From the NCBI GenBank assembly GCA_903863195.1, contig CAIPAY010000131.1:1-54016 (forward strand): DNA of 54,016 nucleotides, in the 5' to 3' direction. This DNA is from an uncultured Holophagaceae bacterium. Lineage in GTDB: Bacteria; Acidobacteriota; Holophagae; Holophagales; Holophagaceae. This document shows, piece by piece, positions 13,202 through 21,274 of this stretch (the stretch's first letter is position 1; each line of letters begins with the position of its first letter). Both the position numbers and the translations under genes were made by a program. The notes beneath the pieces are model-generated. The model ran no database searches, was not told the DNA's origin, and saw only the letters and a list, made by a program, of their open reading frames with translations.

Positions 13202-13273
13202 GTTCTCGAGAAAGCCCTGGACTCGGGCCGGAGGCGCGGCGGATGATCGGGTGACATCGCCCTGGATATTTCC

Positions 13274-14530
13274 GTGCTGTCGCGTCTTGGCAAGTTCGAA
13301 ATCATCCGGCTCCTCGCCCAGGGGAGCATGGGCGAGGTCTATGTGGGCTGGGATCCGACCATCGGCCGGGAGGTGGCCATCAAGGTCATCCACACCTCCG
13401 CCGGGATGGGGCCCGAGGCCCGGGAGCGGTTCGCCACCGAGGCCCGCGCGGCCGGGGCGCTGAACCACCCGAACATCGTGACCGTCCACGAGCTGGGCGA
13501 GGAGCAGGGGGTGCTCTACCTGGCCATGGAGCTGGTGCGGGGCGAGGACTTGGCCACCCTGATCCGGGCGGCGACCCTCGCGCCCCGGGACATCCTGGAG
13601 GTGCTGGCCCAGGTCTGCGATGGCCTGGCTGTGGCGCACCGGCACCAGATCCTGCACCGCGACATCAAGCCCTCCAACATCCGCGTAGTGTGGGACGGCA
13701 AGCTCCTGCAGGCCAAGCTCCTGGACTTCGGGGTGGCCAAGGTCATCAACTCGGACACCACGGACGAGGGCACCGTGTTCGGCACCGTGAACTACATGGC
13801 CCCGGAGTATCTGCAGAGTGGTCGCCCGGACGCGCGGAGCGACCTGTTCGCCATCGGCGTGATCCTCTACGAGGCCCTCGCCGGAGGCCCACCCTTCGAT
13901 GGGCCGAGTCCCGGCTCGGTCATCTACCGCCTGCTGCACGAGCAGCCAGCGCCCCTTCCCGTCACCGCCTTCCAGGGCATCAGCCGGGATGTCCAGAGCG
14001 TGCTCAACCAGGCCCTGGCCAAGGATCCGGGCGGCCGCTTCCAGACCGCCGAAGAGCTGGCGGGCAGCCTCCGGGCGGCCAAGGATCCCGCCTGGCGCTG
14101 GAACCAGGGGCAGCCGGCGCCGCTGGGCCCGGGCCGGCCGGTCCCGCCGGTCCAGCGGTCCCTTCCGTCGGCGGTCCGGACCGGCACAGGGCCTCAGGGC
14201 CGGGTGGACCCGAGCAAGTCGGGCAGCGGCCCCCGCGCTCGGACAGAAGTCGGGCAGGATGTCCTGGAGACCACCCGGCGCCAGCTGCTCCGCGCCCTGG
14301 AGACCGATCCCACCAGTGCCCGGACCTGCGCCATGCTGCTGGTCACCTGCTACCGCCTGGGGCGGCTGGACGCCCTCATGCAGTCCCTCCGCCACGCCCG
14401 CCACCATGGCGTTCCGGCCGGGCAGCTGCGGACCGTGCCCCGCTGCGAGCAGATGGTGCAGGACGAGATGGCGCATTGCCGCCTGCCCCTGGAGCTCCAC
14501 GGCGAGTTCATGGCCTATTTCGAGGGCTGA
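13274..14530 (+). CDS. Hanks-type serine/threonine protein kinase
   Basis: 418-aa soluble kinase without a membrane segment. The kinase domain (about 8-270) shows the glycine loop LLAQGSMGEVYVG (first Gly replaced by Ala), the ATP-binding Lys37 in VAIKVI, catalytic Asp130 in HRDIKPSN, metal-binding Asp151 in DFG, and the activation-loop end TVNYMAPEYL. All catalytic residues are present. A low-complexity Pro/Arg linker (about 280-330) leads to a C-terminal helical domain (about 330-418, ETTRRQLLRALETDPTSART) that I do not recognise; it may be a regulatory or partner-binding module. The start is GTG with no clear ribosome binding site, 72 bp after ligA. Its place suggests a link to cell-wall growth, but no target can be named. 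Confidence 0.9.
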   Translation: MLSRLGKFEIIRLLAQGSMGEVYVGWDPTIGREVAIKVIHTSAGMGPEARERFATEARAAGALNHPNIVTVHELGEEQGVLYLAMELVRGEDLATLIRAATLAPRDILEVLAQVCDGLAVAHRHQILHRDIKPSNIRVVWDGKLLQAKLLDFGVAKVINSDTTDEGTVFGTVNYMAPEYLQSGRPDARSDLFAIGVILYEALAGGPPFDGPSPGSVIYRLLHEQPAPLPVTAFQGISRDVQSVLNQALAKDPGGRFQTAEELAGSLRAAKDPAWRWNQGQPAPLGPGRPVPPVQRSLPSAVRTGTGPQGRVDPSKSGSGPRARTEVGQDVLETTRRQLLRALETDPTSARTCAMLLVTCYRLGRLDALMQSLRHARHHGVPAGQLRTVPRCEQMVQDEMAHCRLPLELHGEFMAYFEG

Positions 14531-15067
14531 AAAGTCAGGTTCATCCAGGAGTTCCGGGGAAGAAGAACCGCCAACCACAGAGAGCGCAGAGGCGCGCCGA
14601 CCCCCACCGGGATGGGGGCCAAGCCAAGTGCAATCCAACTCAGGATGCCTGATCACCGTCCATCACCGTGCATCCCCGGCTAAAGACCCTTCCCCCGAGT
14701 TTCACCATGCCTGGAAAAGCTCTCCACTAAGGCCACGAAGAACTGATGCAAAGAGACACGAAGGCAGAGCCAGCGCGCCGACAGGGCCTCCGGGCCTGCG
14801 GCCCCCGGTCGCGTGCGACCGGCCAAGGGGGCGGCGGCTGGAACGGCTTTTTGGGGCCGCAGCCAGCCGCCGCCCCCTTGGGGATGCCCGGGGTGAGCCA
14901 GGGCGCATTCGTGTGCTTCCTGCGCCCGCAGGGCGTCTTTGTGAACTTCGTGGATAGCCTTTACAGCGGAGGCTGGCCGACAACTCCTTTGCGCGCTGTT
15001 TTCCTCTGCGCCCTCCGCGTTCTCTGCGGTGAGATCTCTTTTCCAAAAATCTCGGGAGATGCAACAG
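14531..15067. repeat. 537-bp gene-free stretch made of nested inverted repeats
   Basis: No gene is supported here. Outer arms: AACCACAGAGAGCGCAGAGG (from 14573) against CCTCTGCG...CTCTGCGGT (about 15003-15030). Inner arms: CCACGAAGAA and CACGAAGG (14733-14766) against GTGTGCTTCC and CTTCGTGG (14911-14953). Inside these lie an 18-bp palindrome (14805-14822) and a perfect 19-bp inverted repeat (14823-14881). A smaller CCCCCA/TGGGGG hairpin lies at 14601-14618. The stretch separates two convergent genes, the kinase and a lipoprotein. The nesting looks as though one element inserted into another. Confidence 0.85.
14823..14881. repeat. perfect 19-bp inverted repeat with 21-nt loop
   Basis: Left arm 14823-14841 (CCAAGGGGGCGGCGGCTGG) and right arm 14863-14881 are exact reverse complements around a 21-nt loop. 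It lies immediately next to the palindrome CCGGTCGCGTGCGACCGG at 14805-14822. It would form a very stable hairpin at the centre of the composite repeat region. Confidence 0.95.
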
Positions 15068-15490
15068 CTAGGGCTGCTGCGCCTCCAGCTCCAGCAGCCG
15101 CCAGCTCCCCGAGACCCGGCGCCAGCGCAGGCGGAAGGCCCGGCGGGAGGCCTCCTGGGGGAGCAGGCCGCCGCCGCGGGAGGTGAGGAGCAACACCACA
15201 TCCTGCCCGGCCTCGTTGCCCCGCACCTTGATCTGGTCATGCAGGACGGTGACGCCGACCTGCTCCTGCCGGAAGGTGGCCTGGAGGAAGAGGCGCGCAG
15301 TGGCCTTGTTCATGCCCTCCGGCCCGGAAAAGGCGCTGTCCAGGGGGCCGGTCGCCCCAACGGCATCGCCCGCCTCTACGGCGGCGCGGCAGGCTTCGAA
15401 GGCCGCGTGGACCTGCGCCTCGGGCGCGCGGGGGCCGCAGGCGAGCAGGCCTGCCAGCAGGACCGGCACGAGGCCTGGGGCGCGGGTCAC
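15068..15490 (-). CDS. small predicted lipoprotein of unknown function
   Basis: 140 aa. A short signal peptide ends in LLAGLLAC, a good lipobox, so the protein is probably anchored in the envelope. The mature part (AFEACRAAVEAGDAVGATGPLDSAFSG, later FRLRWRRVSGSWRLLELEA) resembles in outline small NTF2-like/SnoaL-like folds, with a helix-rich first half and a strand-rich second half ending in 'W-L-E'. That is only an impression. The GTG start overlaps the stop of the upstream CYTH gene as GTGA, so the two are translated together. Confidence 0.7.
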   Translation of the reverse strand: MTRAPGLVPVLLAGLLACGPRAPEAQVHAAFEACRAAVEAGDAVGATGPLDSAFSGPEGMNKATARLFLQATFRQEQVGVTVLHDQIKVRGNEAGQDVVLLLTSRGGGLLPQEASRRAFRLRWRRVSGSWRLLELEAQQP

Positions 15491-16023
15491 GGGACTTCCC
15501 CGCCCAGGCCGTGGGCGACATAGAGCTCGGGATAGCTGCGGGTCTCGGCGGACGCCGGGCTGAGACCCAGGCTCGCCAGGGCCGCGTGGATGGCCCCGGC
15601 CTCGCCCTCCAGCTCCACGAAGCAGCCGAAGGGCGCTTCATCCAGGCAGACCTCCAGGCCCGCCCCCTCCCAGACGGCGCGGACCTTCTCCATGCGCAGG
15701 ACGGGCTCGAAGCCCAGGGCGCGGAGGATGGCCTCCAGAGCGTCGCCGCTCTCGACACCGGTCTCCAGCTCGGGGCGGATCTTCAGCAGGGCATCGGGGA
15801 CCTTGGGCCCCTTCCAGGTCAGCCGGTTCCGCCCCGCGTAGCGCCGAGTGCGCAGGGCGGAGCCCTGGGTGCGCAGGGCGCCCCCGCGGTCCCAGAGGAT
15901 GCTCTGCTCCGGCTGGGCCGGGATGGTCTCCCGGAAGCCCTGGGCCGCGAGCCGGGAAGCTAGGGGCGCTGTGGCCGGGATGCGCAGCTTGAGCTCGGTC
16001 TCCAGGGCGGATTTCTGCGTCAT
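15487..16023 (-). CDS. CYTH-domain protein (CyaB/thiamine-triphosphatase superfamily)
   Basis: 178 aa. The N-terminal signature ETELKLRI gives the ExExK motif of CYTH enzymes, which act on triphosphorylated substrates inside a beta-barrel tunnel with bound metal. Further charged strand positions are visible (RTRRYAGRNRLTWKGPK, LEVCLDEAPFGCFVELEGE), matching the alternating Arg/Lys and Glu pattern of the family. Members include class IV adenylate cyclase, thiamine triphosphatase and inorganic triphosphatase; sequence alone does not separate them here. It is co-translated with the downstream lipoprotein and divergent from the next gene with almost no room for a promoter. Confidence 0.85.
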   Translation of the reverse strand: MTQKSALETELKLRIPATAPLASRLAAQGFRETIPAQPEQSILWDRGGALRTQGSALRTRRYAGRNRLTWKGPKVPDALLKIRPELETGVESGDALEAILRALGFEPVLRMEKVRAVWEGAGLEVCLDEAPFGCFVELEGEAGAIHAALASLGLSPASAETRSYPELYVAHGLGGEVP

Positions 16024-16046
16024 CGGGAACCGGCCTCCAGCATGGG

Positions 16047-17387
16047 ATGGGGCATCATGGAAACAACCGTCCCGGGCGCCCCGTGATTCCCCAACGCTAC
16101 ATCATCGCCTCTCTTTTCATTGCCGCCATGCTGCTGCTCTTCGCGGTGGTGCAGGCGCCGCGTCCGGTCAGCGCCGGGGGCGTGGGGGCCGAGACGGCAC
16201 CGGCGGTCATGAGCCTGGGCGGCTTCGAGTCCCTGGCCGAGCTCCGCATGGAGGAGGGCTGGTCTCCGCGCTTCCAGGGCGCCCAGGATCCGGATCAGCA
16301 GGAGGCCTGGCCCTTCGAAGGCGGCTTCGGCACGCCCTGGGAGCCGGCCTCGCCCTACCTGGCGGACCAGGGGCTGGCCCTCAACGGCCCCCGGGGCCGC
16401 AGCGAGGTGGTGCTCTGGCGGGGGCTGGAGTGGCGGCACTACCGCTTCGATGCGCCGCTCTGCTCCGCGCGGCTGTCGCCGGGCAAGGCCAGCCGTCTCC
16501 TGGTGACGCTGCTGATGGGTCCGGGCCGCTTCGAGACCCGCCTCCTGGAGGTGCCGGAGGGCCGGGTGCTCTGGTCCACCCAGTCCGGCCCCTGGAGCCG
16601 CTTCAGCTGGGACGGCCGGGCGGTCCTCCTGGGCTTCTTCGAGGGGGGCGAGGGCAGGGCGGACGCCCGCCTGCTGCTGAGCCAGCTGCCCCTGGAGGGG
16701 GAACCAGCCGAAGCCACCCTGGCCGCCTGGAACGAGCCGGGGCTGCCGGCCGCCCCCCGGGGACTGGCCACCAAGGAAGCAGCCCTGTCCGAGGATGGCC
16801 AGGACCTGCCGGGCGCACGGCTCGAGCTTCCCTGGCACCCCGGCGACCGCCTCTGGTTCCCCCGGGGCGATCGGCTCTGGCACGGTGGCCTGCAGGGTTG
16901 GGCCGCCTGGTCGCTGGAGGATGGCCGCTGGGTCCGCCAGGCCGCGGGGATGGGCCTGCTCACGGCCCACCCACCCCTGCGGATGGGGCTGGCGGAGCCG
17001 CTCCCGCAGGAGGGGATGCTGCGCAAGACCAGCCCCCCGGACCAGGTGGCCTGGACCCCGGTGGAGGCTGACGCGCCGCCCTGGCCCGCCTGGGACGCGG
17101 CCTGGGCCTGGCGGGAGAACGCCGCCTTCGATGCCTGGGACCAGCGGTGGAACGAGACCGCTCTGCCAACGGAGCGCCAGCGACAGGCGCTGTCTCAGTC
17201 CTACCGTCCCGAGTGGCGCGCGGCCCTGGGTCTGCGCGTCTCGGTGAAGGGGTGGCTGCCGAAGGGGCCGGAGGTGGCCCTGCGCGAGCCCCTGGGGGTT
17301 GCCTGGATCTGGGTGGGGGACCGCGTGCTGCTGGTGCGGCTGGTGGAGGTGGAACGGCTGAGGATCCTCAAGAAGCTGCTCCACTGA
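16047..17387 (+). CDS. exported or membrane-anchored protein of unknown function
   Basis: 446 aa. A hydrophobic N-terminal segment (IIASLFIAAMLLLFAVV) is a signal anchor or signal peptide. The remainder is strikingly rich in Trp, Leu, Pro and Glu with many short strand-like blocks (WSPRFQGAQ, RLWFPRGDRLWHGGLQGWAAW), suggesting a periplasmic beta-rich protein. No family recognised. The ATG at 16047 is only 23 bp from the divergent CYTH start and lacks a good ribosome binding site; a GTG at 16083 (protein starting VIPQRYII) would place the hydrophobic segment nearer the N-terminus and may be the true start. A response regulator gene follows after about 80 bp. Confidence 0.7.
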   Translation: MGHHGNNRPGRPVIPQRYIIASLFIAAMLLLFAVVQAPRPVSAGGVGAETAPAVMSLGGFESLAELRMEEGWSPRFQGAQDPDQQEAWPFEGGFGTPWEPASPYLADQGLALNGPRGRSEVVLWRGLEWRHYRFDAPLCSARLSPGKASRLLVTLLMGPGRFETRLLEVPEGRVLWSTQSGPWSRFSWDGRAVLLGFFEGGEGRADARLLLSQLPLEGEPAEATLAAWNEPGLPAAPRGLATKEAALSEDGQDLPGARLELPWHPGDRLWFPRGDRLWHGGLQGWAAWSLEDGRWVRQAAGMGLLTAHPPLRMGLAEPLPQEGMLRKTSPPDQVAWTPVEADAPPWPAWDAAWAWRENAAFDAWDQRWNETALPTERQRQALSQSYRPEWRAALGLRVSVKGWLPKGPEVALREPLGVAWIWVGDRVLLVRLVEVERLRILKKLLH

Positions 17388-17466
17388 TCGATTACTTAGG
17401 GAATGGATATTTCTGGTAGCGTTGTGCGCAGCACTCTTTCTTCCTCCTGGCTTCCCGAGGTACCCG

Positions 17467-18690
17467 ATGTCCCGCCTCCTCCTCGTGGACGACAATCCCA
17501 GCATCCACCGCATCGCCGAATCCCTGCTTGCCCCCACGGACATCGAGCTGGTGTGTGTGGATTCGGCGGCGGAGGCCCTGGACCGGATTGCGCGGGGCGA
17601 GCGGTTCGACGTGGCCCTGGTGGACACGGCCATGCCGGGCATGGATGGCTGGACCCTGCTCCAGCGCCTGCGGGCCATGGAAGAGACGGCGCTCATGCCC
17701 ATCGCCCTGATGGCCGGAGTACTGGACCCGGTGGATCCGGCCAAGCTGGCCAAGGCCCCGATCCAGGGCTTCCTCAAGAAGCCCATCGAGCTGCGTGAGC
17801 TCGGCGACCGGGTGAAGGCCCTGCTGGCCACCCCGGTGATTCCCCCGCCCTCGCCCTTCAGCACGATGCCCGCGACCCCCGCCCGGGACCTCCTCAGCCG
17901 GGCGGAGATCCCCCTGCCCGAGTTCCGGTCCGAGGCGCTGGCCGAGTCCCCGGTGGAGGACGACCTCCTGATCCTCGCCGCCGAGGACCTGTGGCCCGAA
18001 GATGCCCCGATCGTCACGGTGCCCGAGCTGCCGGAGGAGGTGGCGACCTATCCCACAGCGGTGCCGGAAGTCCACCTGGAGCTGGAGGAGCTGGATCTCG
18101 ACAGCCTGCAGGACCTCACGGGGGTGTTCCTGTCGGAACCCGAGCTCGAGCTCGAGCCCGAGCCTGAGGTTGCGCCGGAGCCGGAGCCAGAACCCCTGCC
18201 GGAGCCCCTGCCTGAGGCCGAGCTCGAGTTCGAGCTGGACCTTTCCCCGGAGTCTGTCCCGGAAGCCGCCCCATCGCCGGAGGCTGCCGAAGACTTCCTC
18301 GAGGAGTCCTTCCCCGCCTTCCCGGACCTGGACGTGCTGGACAGTCTGCCTGCGGACTGGACGCTGCCTGAGGGTCCCGGCGACAGCCCGGTGGCCGATC
18401 AGGTCCAGCCGACGACGCCCGAGGTGACCGAACCCGAGTCGGTGCCCGCTGCGCCTCCCCCGAATGACGCACAGGGGCAGGCCCCTGTCGCCCCCGGTCC
18501 GGTTCCGGCGGTGTCCCCCGAGCTGGTTCAAGCGGTGCTGCAGGCCCTGCAGGCCGATCCCGCCCTGATGGACGCGCTGGCCAAGACCTTGGTGGCCCGC
18601 CTGGGGGATCAGGTGCTCCGCGAGATCGCCTGGGAGATCATGCCGGAGCTGGCGGGAAGATTGCAGAGCCAGACGCATGACCCTTCCTGA
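17467..18690 (+). CDS. response regulator with long Pro/Glu-rich linker and conserved C-terminal helix domain (FrzS-like)
   Basis: 407 aa. The N-terminal receiver domain (1-120) has the acidic pair in LLVDDN, phosphoacceptor Asp53 in VALVDTAMPGMDGW, and FLKKPIEL. A very acidic linker of about 250 residues with runs of Glu-Leu and Glu-Pro (ELELEPEPEVAPEPEPEP) leads to a C-terminal segment (VARLGDQVLREIAWEIMPEL) like the conserved tail of FrzS-like response regulators of deltaproteobacteria. There is no DNA-binding domain, so output is probably protein interaction, for example in polarity or motility. The start at 17467 is chosen because GAGG precedes it and the receiver begins at once. A protein of unknown function follows 24 bp downstream. 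Confidence 0.82.
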   Translation: MSRLLLVDDNPSIHRIAESLLAPTDIELVCVDSAAEALDRIARGERFDVALVDTAMPGMDGWTLLQRLRAMEETALMPIALMAGVLDPVDPAKLAKAPIQGFLKKPIELRELGDRVKALLATPVIPPPSPFSTMPATPARDLLSRAEIPLPEFRSEALAESPVEDDLLILAAEDLWPEDAPIVTVPELPEEVATYPTAVPEVHLELEELDLDSLQDLTGVFLSEPELELEPEPEVAPEPEPEPLPEPLPEAELEFELDLSPESVPEAAPSPEAAEDFLEESFPAFPDLDVLDSLPADWTLPEGPGDSPVADQVQPTTPEVTEPESVPAAPPPNDAQGQAPVAPGPVPAVSPELVQAVLQALQADPALMDALAKTLVARLGDQVLREIAWEIMPELAGRLQSQTHDPS

Positions 18691-18714
18691 GCTTCTGTCC
18701 GCTGGGCGGCGCCC

Positions 18715-19356
18715 ATGATCACCGGCTACAACACCGACGTCCGCCATGGCAACCGGGTGTTCCACGTCCAGACCGAGGACAAGGGGCTCGCCAATCCCAA
18801 GATCGAGACCCTGATCTATGTGGGCGGTGAAATTCTGGACAACTACCGGTCTTCCTATGAGGACCTGCTGGCGACGACGGTGATCTCGGAGCCAATCATC
18901 CAGGAACGCATGGACGAGCAGCACCGGGCGGTCATCCGGGACATCAAGAACGGAAAATACGACCTGACCCCCCCGGATCTGCTGGAGCAGCAGGCCTTCA
19001 ATGACCGCCCCCTGGACCAGGCCATCCTCGAGTTCCTGCAGCAGGAGGGCGATGTCGACACCCTGGAGATGGTCCTGGACCAGCCCATGCGGCCGGTCTT
19101 CGGCACCCCTTTCCGGGTGCAGTTCCAGGCGCGGCTCTGCCAGAGCCAGGCTCCCGTGGCCGGCGCGGAGGTGGCCGTGAAGCTGGTGTCCAGCCTCAAG
19201 AAGGCCACGGGGCTGCTGGCGGGCCGGACGGATCCTGGTGGCCGCTTCGTCGGAGAGGTGCCGATCCCCCCCAGTCAGCCCGGCCAGTGCGCGGTGGTGG
19301 TGACTTGCACCAGTGACCAGGGATTTGACGAGGTAAAAGCGGTCGTAGTCATTTAA
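18715..19356 (+). CDS. conserved protein of unknown function with C-terminal regulatory-like beta domain
   Basis: 213 aa. The N-terminus (ITGYNTDVRHGNRVFHVQTE, then NPKIETLIYVGGEIL) belongs to a conserved family that I associate with Geobacter and acidobacterial genomes; no function is established that I know of. The middle is helical and acidic. The last 80 residues (PFRVQFQARLCQSQAPVAGAEVAV, GLLAGRTDPGGRFVGEVPIP) look like a carboxypeptidase-regulatory/immunoglobulin-like beta sandwich. There is no signal peptide. It is 24 bp after the FrzS-like response regulator gene and probably in its operon, suggesting a partner role. Confidence 0.75.
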   Translation: MITGYNTDVRHGNRVFHVQTEDKGLANPKIETLIYVGGEILDNYRSSYEDLLATTVISEPIIQERMDEQHRAVIRDIKNGKYDLTPPDLLEQQAFNDRPLDQAILEFLQQEGDVDTLEMVLDQPMRPVFGTPFRVQFQARLCQSQAPVAGAEVAVKLVSSLKKATGLLAGRTDPGGRFVGEVPIPPSQPGQCAVVVTCTSDQGFDEVKAVVVI

Positions 19357-19417
19357 GATGACCGCAAAGTCTAGATTATAACTCGAGCGTGCTTTTCATC
19401 TGAGTCCTACATTATTT

Positions 19418-19431
19418 GCCTTAGGTAAGGC
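19418..19431. promoter_or_regulatory. palindrome GCCTTA-GG-TAAGGC before the CarH-like regulator gene
   Basis: A perfect 6-bp inverted repeat with a 2-nt centre ends 8 bp before the ATG of the MerR/B12 regulator gene and abuts its ribosome binding site. MerR-family and CarH regulators often bind palindromes at their own promoters, so this is a candidate auto-operator. That is inference. Confidence 0.4.
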
Positions 19432-19439
19432 GGGAATGC

Positions 19440-20288
19440 ATGGCTAGCGATGAGACCAAGCTCTTGAGCATCGGCGATGTGCGCGCCGAAACCGGACTTA
19501 CGGCAGATGTGGTCCGGGTGTGGGAGCGCCGCTATGGCTTCCCCACACCGGTGCGGATGCCCTCGGGCCACCGGCGCTACCACCTCGATGACCTCCGCCG
19601 CCTGAAGCTCATGGCCGAGGCCGTGGCCCAGGGCCATCGGCCCGCCCTGGTGGTGCGCTCCGACGAGGCCTCGCTCAAGCAGATGATTCTTCCCGACGGC
19701 AACCAGCGGGTGGAAGAGATCTTCGTTGCCGTGCTGGACATGGACACCGATCAGATCCGCGGACTCCTGCACAAGTATCTGGGCCAGCTGGGCTGGCGCC
19801 TGTTCCTGGTGCAGGTGGTCTCGCCGCTCCTCGACCGGGTGGGCATCGCCTGGGCGGACAACACCATCGGCGCCCACCACGAGCACCTGCTCTCGGAGGT
19901 GCTGGAGGACTTCCTGCGCAAGCTGCGCCAGGAGTTCCACATCCTGCCGGGCCGGGGCAAGGTGCTGCTCTGCACCCTGCCCGGCGAGCGCCACCGCCTG
20001 GGTCTGTTGATGTCAGCCCTGGCCTACGCGGCCTACGGTGCCCGCACGGAGCTGCTGGGTGTGGACCTGCCGCTCCACAGCATCTCCCAGGCCGCCAAGA
20101 TCCTGAAGGTGGACCGCGTCGCCGTGAACCTCTCGGTCCAGTTCACGGGCGAGCCGGTGCGGCGGATGCTCCTGGAGCTCAAGGACCGCCTGCCCCCGGA
20201 GTGCAAGCTGCTGATCGGCGGCAAGGGTGCCGCCCGCACCCGCCGGGTCGAAGGCGTCGGCCGGATGATCGAGCTGGAGCTGAGCTGA
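19440..20288 (+). CDS. MerR-family regulator with cobalamin-binding domain (CarH/LitR-like)
   Basis: 282 aa, close to the length of CarH of Thermus. An N-terminal MerR winged helix (LLSIGDVRAETGLTADVVRVW, ERRYGFP, SGHRRYH) is followed by a four-helix cap domain (about 88-165) and a Rossmann-type B12 domain (about 170-282). The cap holds Trp138-x9-Glu148-His149, the W-x9-EH signature of adenosylcobalamin photoreceptors, and the B12 domain holds Glu183-x-His185-x-x-Gly188, the expected lower-ligand motif, within PGERHRLG. In the dark such proteins bind operator DNA as tetramers with adenosylcobalamin; light breaks them apart. The residue after Trp138 is Ala, where I recall His in Thermus CarH forming the light-state ligand. 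No carotenoid or photolyase gene is nearby. Confidence 0.85.
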   Translation: MASDETKLLSIGDVRAETGLTADVVRVWERRYGFPTPVRMPSGHRRYHLDDLRRLKLMAEAVAQGHRPALVVRSDEASLKQMILPDGNQRVEEIFVAVLDMDTDQIRGLLHKYLGQLGWRLFLVQVVSPLLDRVGIAWADNTIGAHHEHLLSEVLEDFLRKLRQEFHILPGRGKVLLCTLPGERHRLGLLMSALAYAAYGARTELLGVDLPLHSISQAAKILKVDRVAVNLSVQFTGEPVRRMLLELKDRLPPECKLLIGGKGAARTRRVEGVGRMIELELS

Positions 20289-20306
20289 GGCAGGGGGCCC
20301 CGGAAC

Positions 20307-21206
20307 CTAGGGGCTGTCCGGGCTCCACTGCCGCTTCAGGCGGTGCAGCAGGAGCCGCAGTTCCAGGAGCAGGGGGCGGGCCGCCAGAAAGCAGAGGAAC
20401 CCGGCCAGGGGCACGGTGACCTTGAAGCCGATGTGCTTGAACCCCAGGGCGCCCACCACCCCTCCGCCCAGGAACGAGGCGAGGATGAGCAGCAGCAGCG
20501 TCAGCTTCTGGCGGTTGGCGACGATGCGCTCCCGGCCCTGGTGGTGGTGGACGTTCACGTAGGTGAGCCGGCTCAGCTCGATGCCGATGTCGGTGACGGT
20601 CCCCGTCAAGTGGGTCGTGCGGACGGCCGCGCCGGAGATGATGGAGGTCACGGCGTTGTGCAGGCCCATGATGAAGCAGAGCAGCATGACGGTCATGGGC
20701 AGGGTGAACTGGATCTCTTCCTGGAGGCGGTTCCCCATGAAGCCGAACACCAGCATCAGGGCCGCCTCCACCACCAGGGTGATGGCGTAGCGGCTGCGCA
20801 TCCGGCGCCGCTGGCCGAAGCTGATGAGCGAGGTGCACACGAAGGCCCCCGCGAAGAAGCTCAGCATCATGGCCAGGGCGGCCAGGACGGTGGTCACGTC
20901 ACCCTCGGCCGCCTCGTCCGCCATGGCGGAGACCACGCCCGTCATGTGCGAGGTGTAGTGCCCCACCGCCAGGAAGCCGCCGGCATTCACGGCGCCAGCC
21001 ACGAAGGCCATGGCCCAGGCCAGCTGGCGGTTGAGGGACTCCGAGCGCAGGGTCCCCTCCCGCACCAGCAGCTTCTCCTGGATAGGCAGCGTGGCCAGGG
21101 CCGACTCGATGGCGGACTGCAGCTGCTGGCCATCCAGACGGTTCCTCAGTAGCCTCCGGAGATACCGGGCCACGATCAGCTGAATCGCTCTGGGAATGCG
21201 GCGCAT
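20307..21206 (-). CDS. DUF1275/YoaK-family membrane protein
   Basis: 299 aa. After a basic helical N-terminus of about 60 residues come six or so hydrophobic helices. The family signature appears as FVAGAVNAGGFLAVGHYTSHMTG and later FIMGLHNAVTSIISG and TTHLTGTVTDIGIELSR, where paired Thr-His-x-Thr-Gly motifs are typical. Family members are inner-membrane proteins of unknown transport or signalling role. The N-terminal extension is longer than in YoaK. The gene converges on the CarH-like regulator with an 18-bp gap; GGAAGAG precedes its start. Confidence 0.85.
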   Translation of the reverse strand: MRRIPRAIQLIVARYLRRLLRNRLDGQQLQSAIESALATLPIQEKLLVREGTLRSESLNRQLAWAMAFVAGAVNAGGFLAVGHYTSHMTGVVSAMADEAAEGDVTTVLAALAMMLSFFAGAFVCTSLISFGQRRRMRSRYAITLVVEAALMLVFGFMGNRLQEEIQFTLPMTVMLLCFIMGLHNAVTSIISGAAVRTTHLTGTVTDIGIELSRLTYVNVHHHQGRERIVANRQKLTLLLLILASFLGGGVVGALGFKHIGFKVTVPLAGFLCFLAARPLLLELRLLLHRLKRQWSPDSP

Positions 21207-21274
21207 CTCTTCCAGTCTACCGGCCTGGGGCGGAAGCCTGCAGGTCCCGGCCCTCAGCCGCTAGACTAGTGGCT

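Noticed and set aside
14680..15240. Open frames within the repeat-rich gap after the kinase gene
   Set aside because: They run through inverted repeats and into the antisense of the lipoprotein gene, with no motif or ribosome binding site.
16020..18017. 665-codon open frame on the minus strand
   Set aside because: It is antisense to two well-supported + strand genes and its translation is low-complexity, Arg/Pro/Gly-rich without motifs; a high-G+C shadow frame.
19440..20288. CarH-like gene as part of a light-regulated carotenoid cluster
   Set aside because: Neighbouring genes are DUF1275, asparaginase and a FrzS-like regulator; no carotenoid enzyme motif is present in the window.
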